A stretch of 64,000 nt of DNA, taken from Mycolicibacterium hassiacum DSM 44199 (GTDB lineage: Bacteria > Actinomycetota > Actinomycetes > Mycobacteriales > Mycobacteriaceae). A program made the translations under genes and the position numbers. Each line of letters starts with the position of its first letter. The first letter of the stretch is position 1. The notes under the pieces are model-generated. The model saw nothing but the letters and a program-made list of their open reading frames with translations. It was not told the DNA's origin and made no database searches. Positions 26,377 to 33,706 of the stretch are shown here, one piece after another. The stretch covers positions 1,860,001-1,924,000 of the forward strand of contig NZ_LR026975.1 of NCBI RefSeq assembly GCF_900603025.1, written 5' to 3'.

Positions 26377-27663
26377 TCACCGGGGCGTGACGGTGATGGC
26401 CATCGCGTCGTAGATCGTCATGTTGTTGCTCAGGTTCGGGTACGTCACCACCGGGTCGCCGAGCTCGATGCCGTCGCACCGCAGCAGCAGCTCGTCGAGG
26501 ACCGCCCGGATCTCGGCCCGCGCCAGCATGGCGCCGAGGCAGTGGTGCGGCCCACCCCCGCCGAAGGCCAGGTGCGGGTTGTCGGTGCGCGAGATGTCGA
26601 AGGTGTGCGGGTCGGCGAACACCTCCTCATCGCGGTTGGCCGAGCGCAGCATCGACACCACCCGTGACCCGGCCGGAATGGTGATGCCGTCCATCTCCAC
26701 ATCGACCTTGGCGGTGCGGGTCCAGAACATGATCGGGGACGCCCAGCGCAGCACCTCCTCGACCGCGCGGGCGCGCACCGACTCGTCGGCGCGGTAGCGT
26801 TCGATCTGCCCGGGGTTGGCGACGAATGCCTGCACGCCCGAGGCCAGCGCGTTCTTGGTGGTGTCGCTGCCGGCGAAGGTGAGAACGAAGAAGAAGATCT
26901 CCAGTTCGGCGGCCGGTATCGACAACCGCTCGCCGCTGTCGTCAGTGACCACCGCCGAGATCAGCGTGCTCCAGATGTCGTCGGTGGGGCTGCGCCGCTT
27001 GCTCTCGGTGAGCTGCGAGGCGTAGGCGAAGATCTCACCGAACGATTCGAGCTGATCCGGGGTCGGTTTGCGGCTCTCCGGTGAACCCGCCTTGAGGATG
27101 CGATCGAGCGTTTCGAAGATGTGCGGGCGGTCCCGGTCGGGGATCTCGATGATGTCGCCGATCACCGACATCGGCAGCACGTCGGCGACATCGGCGATCC
27201 AGTCGCCGCCCCCGGCTTCGAGCAGCCTGTCGATCAGCGCGGCAGCCCGGGCGCGGATCGCGGTTTCGAGCCTGCCGATCGCCTTGGGGGTGAACGCGTG
27301 CGAGAGCACCCGGCGCCGTTTGGTCAGCTCGGGCGGGTCCATGTTGATGATGGTGGGAAAGCTGCCGACCGGGCCCACTCCCTGGATCAGCGGCCCGTCG
27401 GTGGCGGTGAAACTGTCGGTGTCGCGGTGCAGTCGCAGCGAATGCCGATGCTTGGTGGTCACCCAGAAGTCGCGTCCGAGTGTGCGCCGCACGTTCTCGG
27501 TCAACCGGTGCCGGAAGATCGGTTGCGTGCGGCGCAACTCGTCGAACAGCTCGTCGGGAAAACCAGTGCGCCAAAGGGAGGTATCGGCAAGGTCGACCGA
27601 AGCGGCAGGGGAGTCGTCGGTGCGCCGCACTGCCTGCCCGTCCTCTCGTCGGATCTTGACCAA
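26377..27663 (-). CDS. cytochrome P450 (CYP124/125-like clade)
   Basis: 428 aa. I-helix FAGSDTTKNA, ExxR in EEVLRWASP, heme loop FGGGGPHHCLGAMLARAE, which has one residue more before Cys than usual, as in CYP124 and CYP125 that hydroxylate methyl-branched lipids and sterol side chains. The start used is TTG at 27663; no other initiator is nearby and the N-terminus is otherwise normal. No gap between its stop (TCA) and the stop (TGA) of the CoA-transferase. Placed with FadD, CaiB and MaoC genes it would do the first oxidation of a hydrophobic substrate. Confidence 0.9.
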   Translation of the reverse strand: MVKIRREDGQAVRRTDDSPAASVDLADTSLWRTGFPDELFDELRRTQPIFRHRLTENVRRTLGRDFWVTTKHRHSLRLHRDTDSFTATDGPLIQGVGPVGSFPTIINMDPPELTKRRRVLSHAFTPKAIGRLETAIRARAAALIDRLLEAGGGDWIADVADVLPMSVIGDIIEIPDRDRPHIFETLDRILKAGSPESRKPTPDQLESFGEIFAYASQLTESKRRSPTDDIWSTLISAVVTDDSGERLSIPAAELEIFFFVLTFAGSDTTKNALASGVQAFVANPGQIERYRADESVRARAVEEVLRWASPIMFWTRTAKVDVEMDGITIPAGSRVVSMLRSANRDEEVFADPHTFDISRTDNPHLAFGGGGPHHCLGAMLARAEIRAVLDELLLRCDGIELGDPVVTYPNLSNNMTIYDAMAITVTPR

Positions 27664-27811
27664 GAATGCCTAAACTTACAAAAATACGCAATAGCCCGGT
27701 CGGGTCGCCGGGCCCTGCGGACGGAGATGCCGATGCGGACCGTGACGCCGAGCTGCGCCGTTGCTCCGTGGCCGGCGAATAATGGTGCAGTAACGTCGGT
27801 TTCGGACAGCG

Positions 27812-28339
27812 ATGAGCCCTGATCCCGGCTATCGGTTCGCGTTCGGCAGCTACGCCGACGCCCTGCGCATGGTGGGCACCCGCACCCCGCCGCGCTATGC
27901 CGGCACCGCGGTGAGCGCGGCGCGCATCCAGCACTTCGCCGCGATGGTGCAGGATCCCAACCCCGGTTTCTGGGACGAGCAGTTCGCCCGCGCGGCGTGG
28001 GGCGGACTGCTCGCCCCGCCCGCGTTGCTGATGGGCTGGCTGGTCCCGCCGCCGTGGCTGCCGGTCGCCGAACCGCCCCGCACCTCGATCGCGCTGCAGG
28101 TGCCGCTGCCCGGGACGACGTTCATCAACGCGGCGAACGAGGCCGAGTTCCCGGTCCCGATCGTCGAGGGCGATCGGTTGCACGTCATCGAGGAGGTGGT
28201 GGCGGTGTCGGAGGAGAAGACCACCAGGCTCGGCGTCGGGCACTTCGTCGAGACCCGCGACGAGTTCTACCGCGCCGACGGCACTTTGGTCGCGATCAAC
28301 CGCAACACCCTGTTCCGGTTCACCCCGGCGGCGGCATGA
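27812..28339 (+). CDS. MaoC-like hydratase, FAS1-type N-terminal domain
   Basis: 175-aa single hot-dog domain of the N-terminal MaoC type (AGTAVSAARIQHFAAMVQDP, then LLAPPALLMGWLVPPPW, and a C-terminal VGHFVETRDEFYRADGTL). It lacks the catalytic Asp-His pair of MaoC enzymes, which is normal for the structural partner in ChsH1/ChsH2-like heterodimers. The next gene starts at ATGA overlap. Divergent from the P450 at 27663. Together they probably hydrate an enoyl-CoA. Confidence 0.85.
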   Translation: MSPDPGYRFAFGSYADALRMVGTRTPPRYAGTAVSAARIQHFAAMVQDPNPGFWDEQFARAAWGGLLAPPALLMGWLVPPPWLPVAEPPRTSIALQVPLPGTTFINAANEAEFPVPIVEGDRLHVIEEVVAVSEEKTTRLGVGHFVETRDEFYRADGTLVAINRNTLFRFTPAAA

Positions 28340-28767
28340 CCGGCCAACGGTGGTGGCACGAGATCGTGGTGCCCGCCGAACTCGACGAGATCGTCGACAC
28401 CGTCGACTACCGGCGAGTGGTGATGAACTCCGGCGCCACCTGGGACTACTTCCCCGGGCACTACGACCCCGAGTTCGCCCGGCGCAACGGTCACCCCACC
28501 ATCTTCGTCAACACCATGCACGTCGCCGGCTTCATCGACCGCATCGCGACCGGGTGGGCGGGGCCGTACAGCCGGGTGGTGCGGCGCCGGATGAGGCTGC
28601 TCGGGTCGATCTACGCCGGCGACGCGATGGTGGGCCGCGGCCGGGTGGTGGGCAAACGGGTCGAAGGCGCGGGGGAGCGTCACCTGGTGGACCTCGAGAT
28701 CGCGGTGTGCAACCAGCGCGGAGAGCTGTGCTGCCCGGCCGAGGTCACTCTCGAAGTGCCGCGCTGA
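28336..28767 (+). CDS. MaoC-like hydratase partner subunit
   Basis: 143 aa, starting in the ATGA overlap with the preceding subunit. A hot-dog domain with YFPGHYDPEFARRNGHPTIF, the segment where hydratases carry their catalytic residues, and a basic C-terminal strand. Two small hot-dog genes in this arrangement form heteromeric enoyl-CoA hydratases in steroid side-chain degradation; that is the likely role here. Length and pairing match, but the exact substrate is not visible. Confidence 0.82.
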   Translation: MTGQRWWHEIVVPAELDEIVDTVDYRRVVMNSGATWDYFPGHYDPEFARRNGHPTIFVNTMHVAGFIDRIATGWAGPYSRVVRRRMRLLGSIYAGDAMVGRGRVVGKRVEGAGERHLVDLEIAVCNQRGELCCPAEVTLEVPR

Positions 28768-28781
28768 TCACCGGCCCCGAA

Positions 28782-29213
28782 TCACTCCTCGGCCGGCGAC
28801 TCCGCGGAGTCGCCGGCTTGCGTCTCGGTGTCGCCACGCGGCGCGTCGAGCACGCTCACCGCGATGCCGTACGGCAGGAAGCGCACCTTGCGGGACGGAT
28901 CGGTGTTGTCCTTGTTGGCGCGCAACGCCTCCAACTCGGTCGGGTACACCTGCTCGACGTGTGCGCTGCCGTGCTCGTCGACGGTGTAGATCACCCAGAC
29001 GCCGTCTCCGGTCTCCCCGGTCGTCTCCGGTTCCCGGCGGGGGCGGGAGCGGCGGGCCACATCGTCGAACAGGTTGGACCACCCGGCCTGTTCACCGGGC
29101 GTGCTCAGGAACCGGGCCAGCCCCTCCAGGGCGTCACGCAGACCCTGGCCGGCATCGCGCAGGACGCGGTCGAAATCGTCGGGGTCGAACCCGAACGGGC
29201 CGTTGCTGCTCAT
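28782..29213 (-). CDS. conserved mycobacterial hypothetical protein
   Basis: 143 aa from ATG at 29213 with GGAGG upstream. Acidic, soluble; N-terminal SSNGPFGFDPDDFDRVLRDA then a beta-strand domain VWVIYTVDEHGSAHVEQVYP and ending in an Asp/Glu-rich tail. No TM or signal. I do not recognise a function. A perfect 26-bp palindrome (28792-28817) lies in its last codons and may act as a terminator for the MaoC transcript from the other side. Confidence 0.75.
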   Translation of the reverse strand: MSSNGPFGFDPDDFDRVLRDAGQGLRDALEGLARFLSTPGEQAGWSNLFDDVARRSRPRREPETTGETGDGVWVIYTVDEHGSAHVEQVYPTELEALRANKDNTDPSRKVRFLPYGIAVSVLDAPRGDTETQAGDSAESPAEE

Positions 29214-29353
29214 GACTCCTCCTTGCCGCCGAAGGGGCTCACCGCCAGTGTGCCCGGCCGGGCGCATGACGTCGAGGAACGGTGCGAACGGGCAGGTGAC
29301 GGCGGTGATGCCGGGTTGCGCGGTGGGCGACGGGAACTGTGGTAAGTAACGGT

Positions 29354-30157
29354 ATGGCCTTCACACGGGCGGATGTGCTCTCCACGGCGGAGCGCTCACC
29401 CGCGGCGGCGGCGGTGCACGACAGGACCGCCTGGGTGAACCTGTTCAGCGCCGACGGCCGGATCGAGGATCCGGTCGGATCCCGGCCGCACGTCGGCCGG
29501 GCGGCGATCTGCCGGTTCTACGACACCTTCATCGGCCCCCGTCAGGTGACCTACCACCCCGACGTGGATGTGGTGATGGGCTCGACCGCGGTTCGGGACG
29601 GAGAGCTCGAGATCGTCATGGGGTCGGTGCGTCTGGACGTCCCGGTCTACATCCGCTACGACATCGGCAGCGACGACGGTGGGGCCGAGCCGAGAATCAC
29701 CGCGCTGTCGGCCTACTGGGAGTTGCCGGCGATGATCGGCCGGTTTCTGCGCACCGGGGTGGGGGCGCTGCCGGCCGGTCTGCAGCTCGCCCGCAGTCTG
29801 CTGGCCAACCTCGGGCCGGTGGGGGCCCTCGGGTTCGTCGGGGGCCTGCGGGGAACCTGGCCGCAGGGCAAACGCCGGCTCGAGACGTTCCTCGCCGACG
29901 CCCGGGCCGGCAACGAGATCGCGGTGCACCGCCTGTTGGCAAAGGGCTGCCGGATCACGCTCGGCGACGATCAGCCGATGCCGACCGCCGAGCTGATCGC
30001 CCGGATCGCCGCCACCCGGCCCCGCAAGGTGATCGCGTCCGGATTTCACCTGGTGGCGGGGCTGCAGCAGACCGACCGCCGCGACATCCTGTTCGCCGAG
30101 GTCGACCCGAAACCGTTCGCGATCAAGCGCATCCGGTATTTCACCGACCACACCTGA
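29354..30157 (+). CDS. ketosteroid-isomerase-like (SnoaL/NTF2) protein
   Basis: 267 aa from ATG at 29354. N-terminal NTF2-like part with WVNLFSADGRIEDPVGSRPH and a middle linker GRFLRTGVGALPAGLQ; the C-terminal half (AGNEIAVHRLLAKGCRITLG and RKVIASGFHLVAGLQQTDRR) reads like a second, weaker copy. NTF2-like proteins bind hydrophobic ligands, sometimes isomerising steroids; no catalytic Asp/Tyr set is clear here. Stands alone between two hypothetical genes. Confidence 0.7.
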   Translation: MAFTRADVLSTAERSPAAAAVHDRTAWVNLFSADGRIEDPVGSRPHVGRAAICRFYDTFIGPRQVTYHPDVDVVMGSTAVRDGELEIVMGSVRLDVPVYIRYDIGSDDGGAEPRITALSAYWELPAMIGRFLRTGVGALPAGLQLARSLLANLGPVGALGFVGGLRGTWPQGKRRLETFLADARAGNEIAVHRLLAKGCRITLGDDQPMPTAELIARIAATRPRKVIASGFHLVAGLQQTDRRDILFAEVDPKPFAIKRIRYFTDHT

Positions 30158-30179
30158 GGTGCCCCGACGGGGCGGCACC
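30158..30179 (+). terminator. weak hairpin after NTF2-like gene
   Basis: GGTGCC...GGCACC with an inner CCGACGG loop, directly at the stop codon; no U-tract. Confidence 0.35.
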
Positions 30180-30250
30180 GGGCAACCGTGACCGGTTCGG
30201 CGGCGGTGCGGCAGCGCCGGCCACGTTCGATATGAGACCGTAGGAGCACC

Positions 30251-30814
30251 ATGGTCGTCAGCAACGAGATCTCCTACGAAGAGTTCGGGCGCCGGTTCTT
30301 CGAGGCCGCCGTCACCGAGGAACGGGTGGGCGGGGCCATCGCCGCGATCGCCGGCGACGAGTTCGAGATCGGCCCCATCGCGCAGGGTCCGGGCAAGTTC
30401 GCCAAGGTGACCGCCAAAGTGCGCATCCAGCAGCCGAAACTGACCCGGCAGGTCGAGGACCTGATCCGGTTCTCGATCCGGATACCGCTGGAGATCGACA
30501 TGGTGGTCGACCTGTGGCTCGACCGGCCGAAGTTCATGGTGTTCGGTGAGATCGCGCTGCAGGCGACCGCGCGCGCCGCCGAGCCGCTGCTGCTGATCCT
30601 CGACGTGCAGAAGCCGCGGCCGTCCGACATCTCGATTCACGTCACCGCCAACACGTTGCGGGCCGAACTGGTGCGCATCCTGGGCAACATCGATGCCGAG
30701 ATACGGCGGTTCATCGCCGCGCACGTCGCGGGGGAGATCGACAGCCCCGCCTCGCAGAAGGCCAAGGTCATCGACGTCGCGGAGAGCATCGACACCGCCT
30801 GGACCGGGATCTGA
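30251..30814 (+). CDS. conserved mycobacterial hypothetical protein
   Basis: 187 aa, ATG with TAGGAGCACC upstream. Soluble, no signal. It contains YEEFGRRFFEAAVTEERVGG and a beta-rich core with IEIGPIAQGPGKFAKVTAKV-like strands, ending in RRFIAAHVAGEIDSPASQKA. Proteins of this kind are frequent in mycobacteria near lipid genes and may be lipid-binding, but I cannot name a family. Confidence 0.75.
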   Translation: MVVSNEISYEEFGRRFFEAAVTEERVGGAIAAIAGDEFEIGPIAQGPGKFAKVTAKVRIQQPKLTRQVEDLIRFSIRIPLEIDMVVDLWLDRPKFMVFGEIALQATARAAEPLLLILDVQKPRPSDISIHVTANTLRAELVRILGNIDAEIRRFIAAHVAGEIDSPASQKAKVIDVAESIDTAWTGI

Positions 30815-30854
30815 CCCGCCGGGCCGGCTACCCGCCGCGGCAAAAGAGGCCCCG

Positions 30855-30860
30855 TATGAT
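30855..30860 (+). promoter_or_regulatory. -10 box (TATGAT), leaderless DUF732 gene
   Basis: TATGAT ends 6 nt before the ATG at 30867, with no Shine-Dalgarno. Confidence 0.65.
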
Positions 30861-30866
30861 GCCGGA

Positions 30867-31238
30867 ATGCCTCGGATTCCCGCCCTGGTGCTCGGGCTGA
30901 CACTGCTCGCCGGTGTGCCGGCGGCGCCGGCCGCCGCCCAGACCGATCCCGCCGACGACGCCTTCCTGGCGGCGGTGAGCGAGGCCGGACTGCTGATGGG
31001 CGATCCGGCCGCGGTGGTCGACCTGGGCCGGCGGGTGTGCCCGATGCTGTCCGAACCGGGTCAGCGCAGCGCCGATGTCGCCGCGAAGGTGGCCGAGGCC
31101 GGCGGGATGCCACTGGGGCCGGCGACGATGTTCACCGGGCTGGCGATCTCGATCTTCTGTCCCACGCTGGTGTCGCAGATCGGTTCCGGGATCGCGTCGG
31201 GCGCATCGCCTGTTCCGTTGCCGCTGCCGGGGTTCTGA
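30867..31238 (+). CDS. secreted DUF732-family protein
   Basis: 123 aa. Signal peptide PRIPALVLGLTLLAGVPAAP cleaved near AAAQ-T. The mature part fits DUF732: DDAFLAAVSEAGLLMGDPAA, VDLGRRVCPML and a second Cys in SIFCPTL, so a Cys pair like the 13-kb array proteins but only distantly related to them. Open frame continues upstream to 30693 without a signal; the TATGAT box fixes the start at 30867. Function unknown. Confidence 0.85.
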   Translation: MPRIPALVLGLTLLAGVPAAPAAAQTDPADDAFLAAVSEAGLLMGDPAAVVDLGRRVCPMLSEPGQRSADVAAKVAEAGGMPLGPATMFTGLAISIFCPTLVSQIGSGIASGASPVPLPLPGF

Positions 31239-31267
31239 CCGGTCGACATAGGGCCGCGCACGCGAAA

Positions 31268-31296
31268 AGCGGGGCATCCGAGAGGGATGCCCCGCT
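31268..31296. terminator. bidirectional terminator
   Basis: Perfect 12-bp stem AGCGGGGCATCC/GGATGCCCCGCT with a 5-nt loop between convergent genes ending at 31238 and 31310. Confidence 0.8.
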
Positions 31297-31309
31297 GTCG
31301 GTGACGGAT

Positions 31310-31624
31310 CTACTTCACGTCCACGTAGATCGTGTTCGTCTGTTCCGTCAGGTAGTGGTAGTGGTGATTGGCGCTCGGCACCACCTGGCCACCGTTGTAC
31401 CAGGTATGGGTGGTACCGGGACGCACCGCGATGACCTTCGCCTGATCCAGCGGAGCGTTGCCGATCCGGTTCACGATGACCGTGTAGCCCTCGGACTTCA
31501 GTCGCTGGATCGTGTCCAGTGCGTTGTCTCCCGCGGTGGGGGCGGCGGTGACGGGAGCCGCCAAGGCGATGGCGGCCGCGGCCAGACCGCTGGCTACCGC
31601 GCCAGCAAATCCCAACTTCTTCAT
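31310..31624 (-). CDS. small secreted mycobacterial protein
   Basis: 104 aa. Signal peptide KKLGFAGAVASGLAAAAIAL cleaved near VTA-A. The mature domain (about 75 residues) has ALDTIQRLKSEGYTVIVNRI and TIYVDVK; proteins of this form recur in mycobacteria with no assigned role. ATG start. About 80 bp upstream a pair of 11-bp direct repeats 21 bp apart may be its regulatory site. Confidence 0.8.
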   Translation of the reverse strand: MKKLGFAGAVASGLAAAAIALAAPVTAAPTAGDNALDTIQRLKSEGYTVIVNRIGNAPLDQAKVIAVRPGTTHTWYNGGQVVPSANHHYHYLTEQTNTIYVDVK

Positions 31625-31704
31625 TTTCGTGCCTTCTTTCCTGCCCTGGTTGAGTCGTTGTCGAGCTCTGTCATCGGAAACATCCTGGTAACGCTTTTAA
31701 TTCC

Positions 31705-31736
31705 ATTGGCAGGAAGTTGTTGATGATTGGCAGGAA
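31705..31736. repeat. pair of direct repeats ATTGGCAGGAA, 21 bp apart
   Basis: ATTGGCAGGAA at 31705-31715 and again at 31726-31736, in an AT-richer patch upstream of the secreted-protein gene. Start-to-start spacing of 21 bp puts both on one face of the helix. Confidence 0.6.
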
Positions 31737-31863
31737 ATATGGTTTACGGCCCCACCGCCGCGATCAATCAGCTAACACGGAGCCGCGCGACGTGAGGAAA
31801 CTGTGACCGGCGGCGGGAATAAGTCTCATCACCCGCGGACGGTCGGGCCGACCGCCGGCAAAC

Positions 31864-31869
31864 TAGGCT
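31864..31869 (+). promoter_or_regulatory. -10 box (TAGGCT), leaderless Nudix gene
   Basis: TAGGCT ends 6 nt before the GTG at 31876. Confidence 0.65.
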
Positions 31870-31875
31870 GGCGCC

Positions 31876-32367
31876 GTGCCGAAACTGAGCGCCGGACTGC
31901 TGCTCTACCGCATCGCCGACGGCGGGGTCGAGGTTCTCATCGGCCACCCCGGGGGACCGTTCTTCGCGCGCCGGGACGAGGGCGTGTGGTCGATTCCCAA
32001 GGGTGAGTACGAGCCCGGGGAGGACCCGTGGGCGGTGGCGCGCCGCGAATTCGAAGAGGAGGTCGGCAAGCCCGCCCCGGACGGCCCCCGCATCGAGCTG
32101 ACCCCGGTCAGACAGGCGTCGCGCAAGATCGTCACCGCGTACGCGGTGCAGGGCGATCTCGACCTGACCGGGACCCGCTCCAACACCTTCACCATGGAAT
32201 GGCCGAAGGGGTCCGGGCAGGTCCGGGAGTTCCCCGAGATCGACCGCGTGGCATGGTTTCCGGTCGACGTGGCGCGGTCGAAGCTGCTCAGGTACCAGGT
32301 GCCGCTGCTGGACGAACTGGCGGTCAGGCTCGCAGCCGCCGAACCGGACGGACCTCGATCGCGTTGA
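31876..32367 (+). CDS. Nudix hydrolase
   Basis: 163 aa. Cleaves nucleoside diphosphates linked to another moiety; the substrate is not predictable. Nudix box with GEYEPGED and REFEEEVGK fits Gx5Ex7REUxEExGU (U hydrophobic). N-terminal SAGLLLYRIADGGVEVLIGH and the WSIPKGEY segment match the DR2356/diadenosine-type group common in actinobacteria. GTG start set by the TAGGCT box. Convergent with the next gene, 3' ends overlapping by 44 bp. Confidence 0.9.
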   Translation: MPKLSAGLLLYRIADGGVEVLIGHPGGPFFARRDEGVWSIPKGEYEPGEDPWAVARREFEEEVGKPAPDGPRIELTPVRQASRKIVTAYAVQGDLDLTGTRSNTFTMEWPKGSGQVREFPEIDRVAWFPVDVARSKLLRYQVPLLDELAVRLAAAEPDGPRSR

Positions 32368-32785
32368 TGGTCAGCGCCCGACGGTGGATCCGCCAGCCGG
32401 CCGCCGCGGTGTACAGGTAGGTGTCGTCGTAGCGCAGATGCCACACGGTGTCGCCGATCCGCTCCCCGTCGACGGTCCAGTGGTGGGCGATGCAGGTGAC
32501 GTGCCCCACCGCGCGGTCGGCGGTGTCACCGGGGGCGTACACCTCGCCCACGATCGCGTGTTCGGTGCGGCGCACCGAACTCAGCGCCCCCATCGCCCGG
32601 CGCACCCCGTCCTGGCCGCAGTGGCGGCGGGTCGGCTCCAATGTGTCCGGGGGATCCGGGAGAACCAGTTCCGCTGTGGCGGTGAACAGTTCTGCCACCT
32701 CGTCGAAGCGGCGCTCGTCGACCGCCCAGGCGTAGCGGTGGACCAGGTCGGCGATCGCCAACCGGTCGGCCGGTGAAAGCCTCAC
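32324..32785 (-). CDS. SnoaL/NTF2-like protein
   Basis: 153 aa from GTG at 32785 in the GTGA overlap with the stop of the LLM oxidoreductase. NTF2-like fold: ADRLAIADLVHRYAWAVDER, FDEVAELFTATAEL, then HAIVGEVYAP and the conserved WHLRYDDTYLYTAAAGWRIH. Usually dehydrases or ligand-binding proteins with an Asp/His pair; candidates are visible but not decisive. Coupled to the F420-type enzyme, so probably in the same pathway. Confidence 0.85.
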   Translation of the reverse strand: MRLSPADRLAIADLVHRYAWAVDERRFDEVAELFTATAELVLPDPPDTLEPTRRHCGQDGVRRAMGALSSVRRTEHAIVGEVYAPGDTADRAVGHVTCIAHHWTVDGERIGDTVWHLRYDDTYLYTAAAGWRIHRRALTINAIEVRPVRRLRA

Positions 32786-33657
32786 GGCGCCAACCCCAGT
32801 CGCTCGGCGCACGCCGACAGCAGATCGCGGGCCTCGTCGAGGTCGGAGGTCGGCGGCATCGCCAGCACCAGCCGGTCCGCCCCGAGCGCGGTCAGCCGTT
32901 CGACGCGTTCCCGGTCCACACGCGAAACGTGGTGTCCCAGCGACAGTTCCAGATCATCGGGATCGCGCCCGGCCGCGTCCGCCGCCTCGCGCATCGTCTG
33001 CACCAGAGCCGCCAACTCGGCTCCGCCGACGCCCAGCGGCTGGAACCCGTCACCGTGCCGGCCGGCCCGCCGGGCAGCCGCCCTGCTGTGTCCGCCGATG
33101 TGAATAGGAATGCGCCGCAACGGTTTCGGATAACAGGTCGCGTGCTCGAAGGAGAAGAACTCACCACGGAACGTGGCGCCCTCGGGGCCGGCGTCCCACA
33201 GTGTCCGCAGCACCCGCAGCTGTTCGTCGGCACGTCGTCCGCGGGTGGCGAAATCGGCTCCGCACGCCTCGATCTCCTCCCGAAGCCAGCCGACGCCGAC
33301 GCACAACCGCAGCCGACCGCGACACAGCGCGTCCACGGTGGCGATCCGCTTGGCCAGCACCACCGGGTGGTGGTTCGGCAACACCAGCACCCCGGTGGCC
33401 AGCTGCAGCCGCCGGGTGTGGGCGGCCAGGAACGCCAGCAGGTCGAGGGGATCGGGCACCGGGCAATCCGGTGCGAGCTCGACGCGCCCGGACGCGGCGT
33501 AGGGATAACGGCTGCTGTACCGCGCGGCCAGCACGGTGTGTTCGACCACCACGATCGACTCGAACCCGCACGCCTCGAGGTGTTCGGCGAACGGCACCAT
33601 GAAGTCCGGGTCGGCGGTGACGCCCGCGCCGACCGGCGCGACGACGGCGAATCTCAT
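32782..33657 (-). CDS. F420-dependent LLM-class oxidoreductase
   Basis: 291-aa luciferase-like TIM barrel, F420-dependent group by wording: FAVVAPVGAGVTADPDFMVP, GFESIVVVEHTVL, RLQLATGVLVLPNHHPVVLA, then GRLRLCVGVGWLREE and RIPIHIGGHSRAAARRAGRH. Uses reduced F420 as hydride donor or acceptor on an unknown substrate. On the minus strand a TAGGAA near the start almost fits a leaderless -10. Followed by the NTF2-like gene with coupled translation. Confidence 0.92.
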   Translation of the reverse strand: MRFAVVAPVGAGVTADPDFMVPFAEHLEACGFESIVVVEHTVLAARYSSRYPYAASGRVELAPDCPVPDPLDLLAFLAAHTRRLQLATGVLVLPNHHPVVLAKRIATVDALCRGRLRLCVGVGWLREEIEACGADFATRGRRADEQLRVLRTLWDAGPEGATFRGEFFSFEHATCYPKPLRRIPIHIGGHSRAAARRAGRHGDGFQPLGVGGAELAALVQTMREAADAAGRDPDDLELSLGHHVSRVDRERVERLTALGADRLVLAMPPTSDLDEARDLLSACAERLGLAP

Positions 33658-33706
33658 GACCGTTTCCTACCCGGCGAACCCGGCGTACCGCAGATGTTCG
33701 GGCGAT

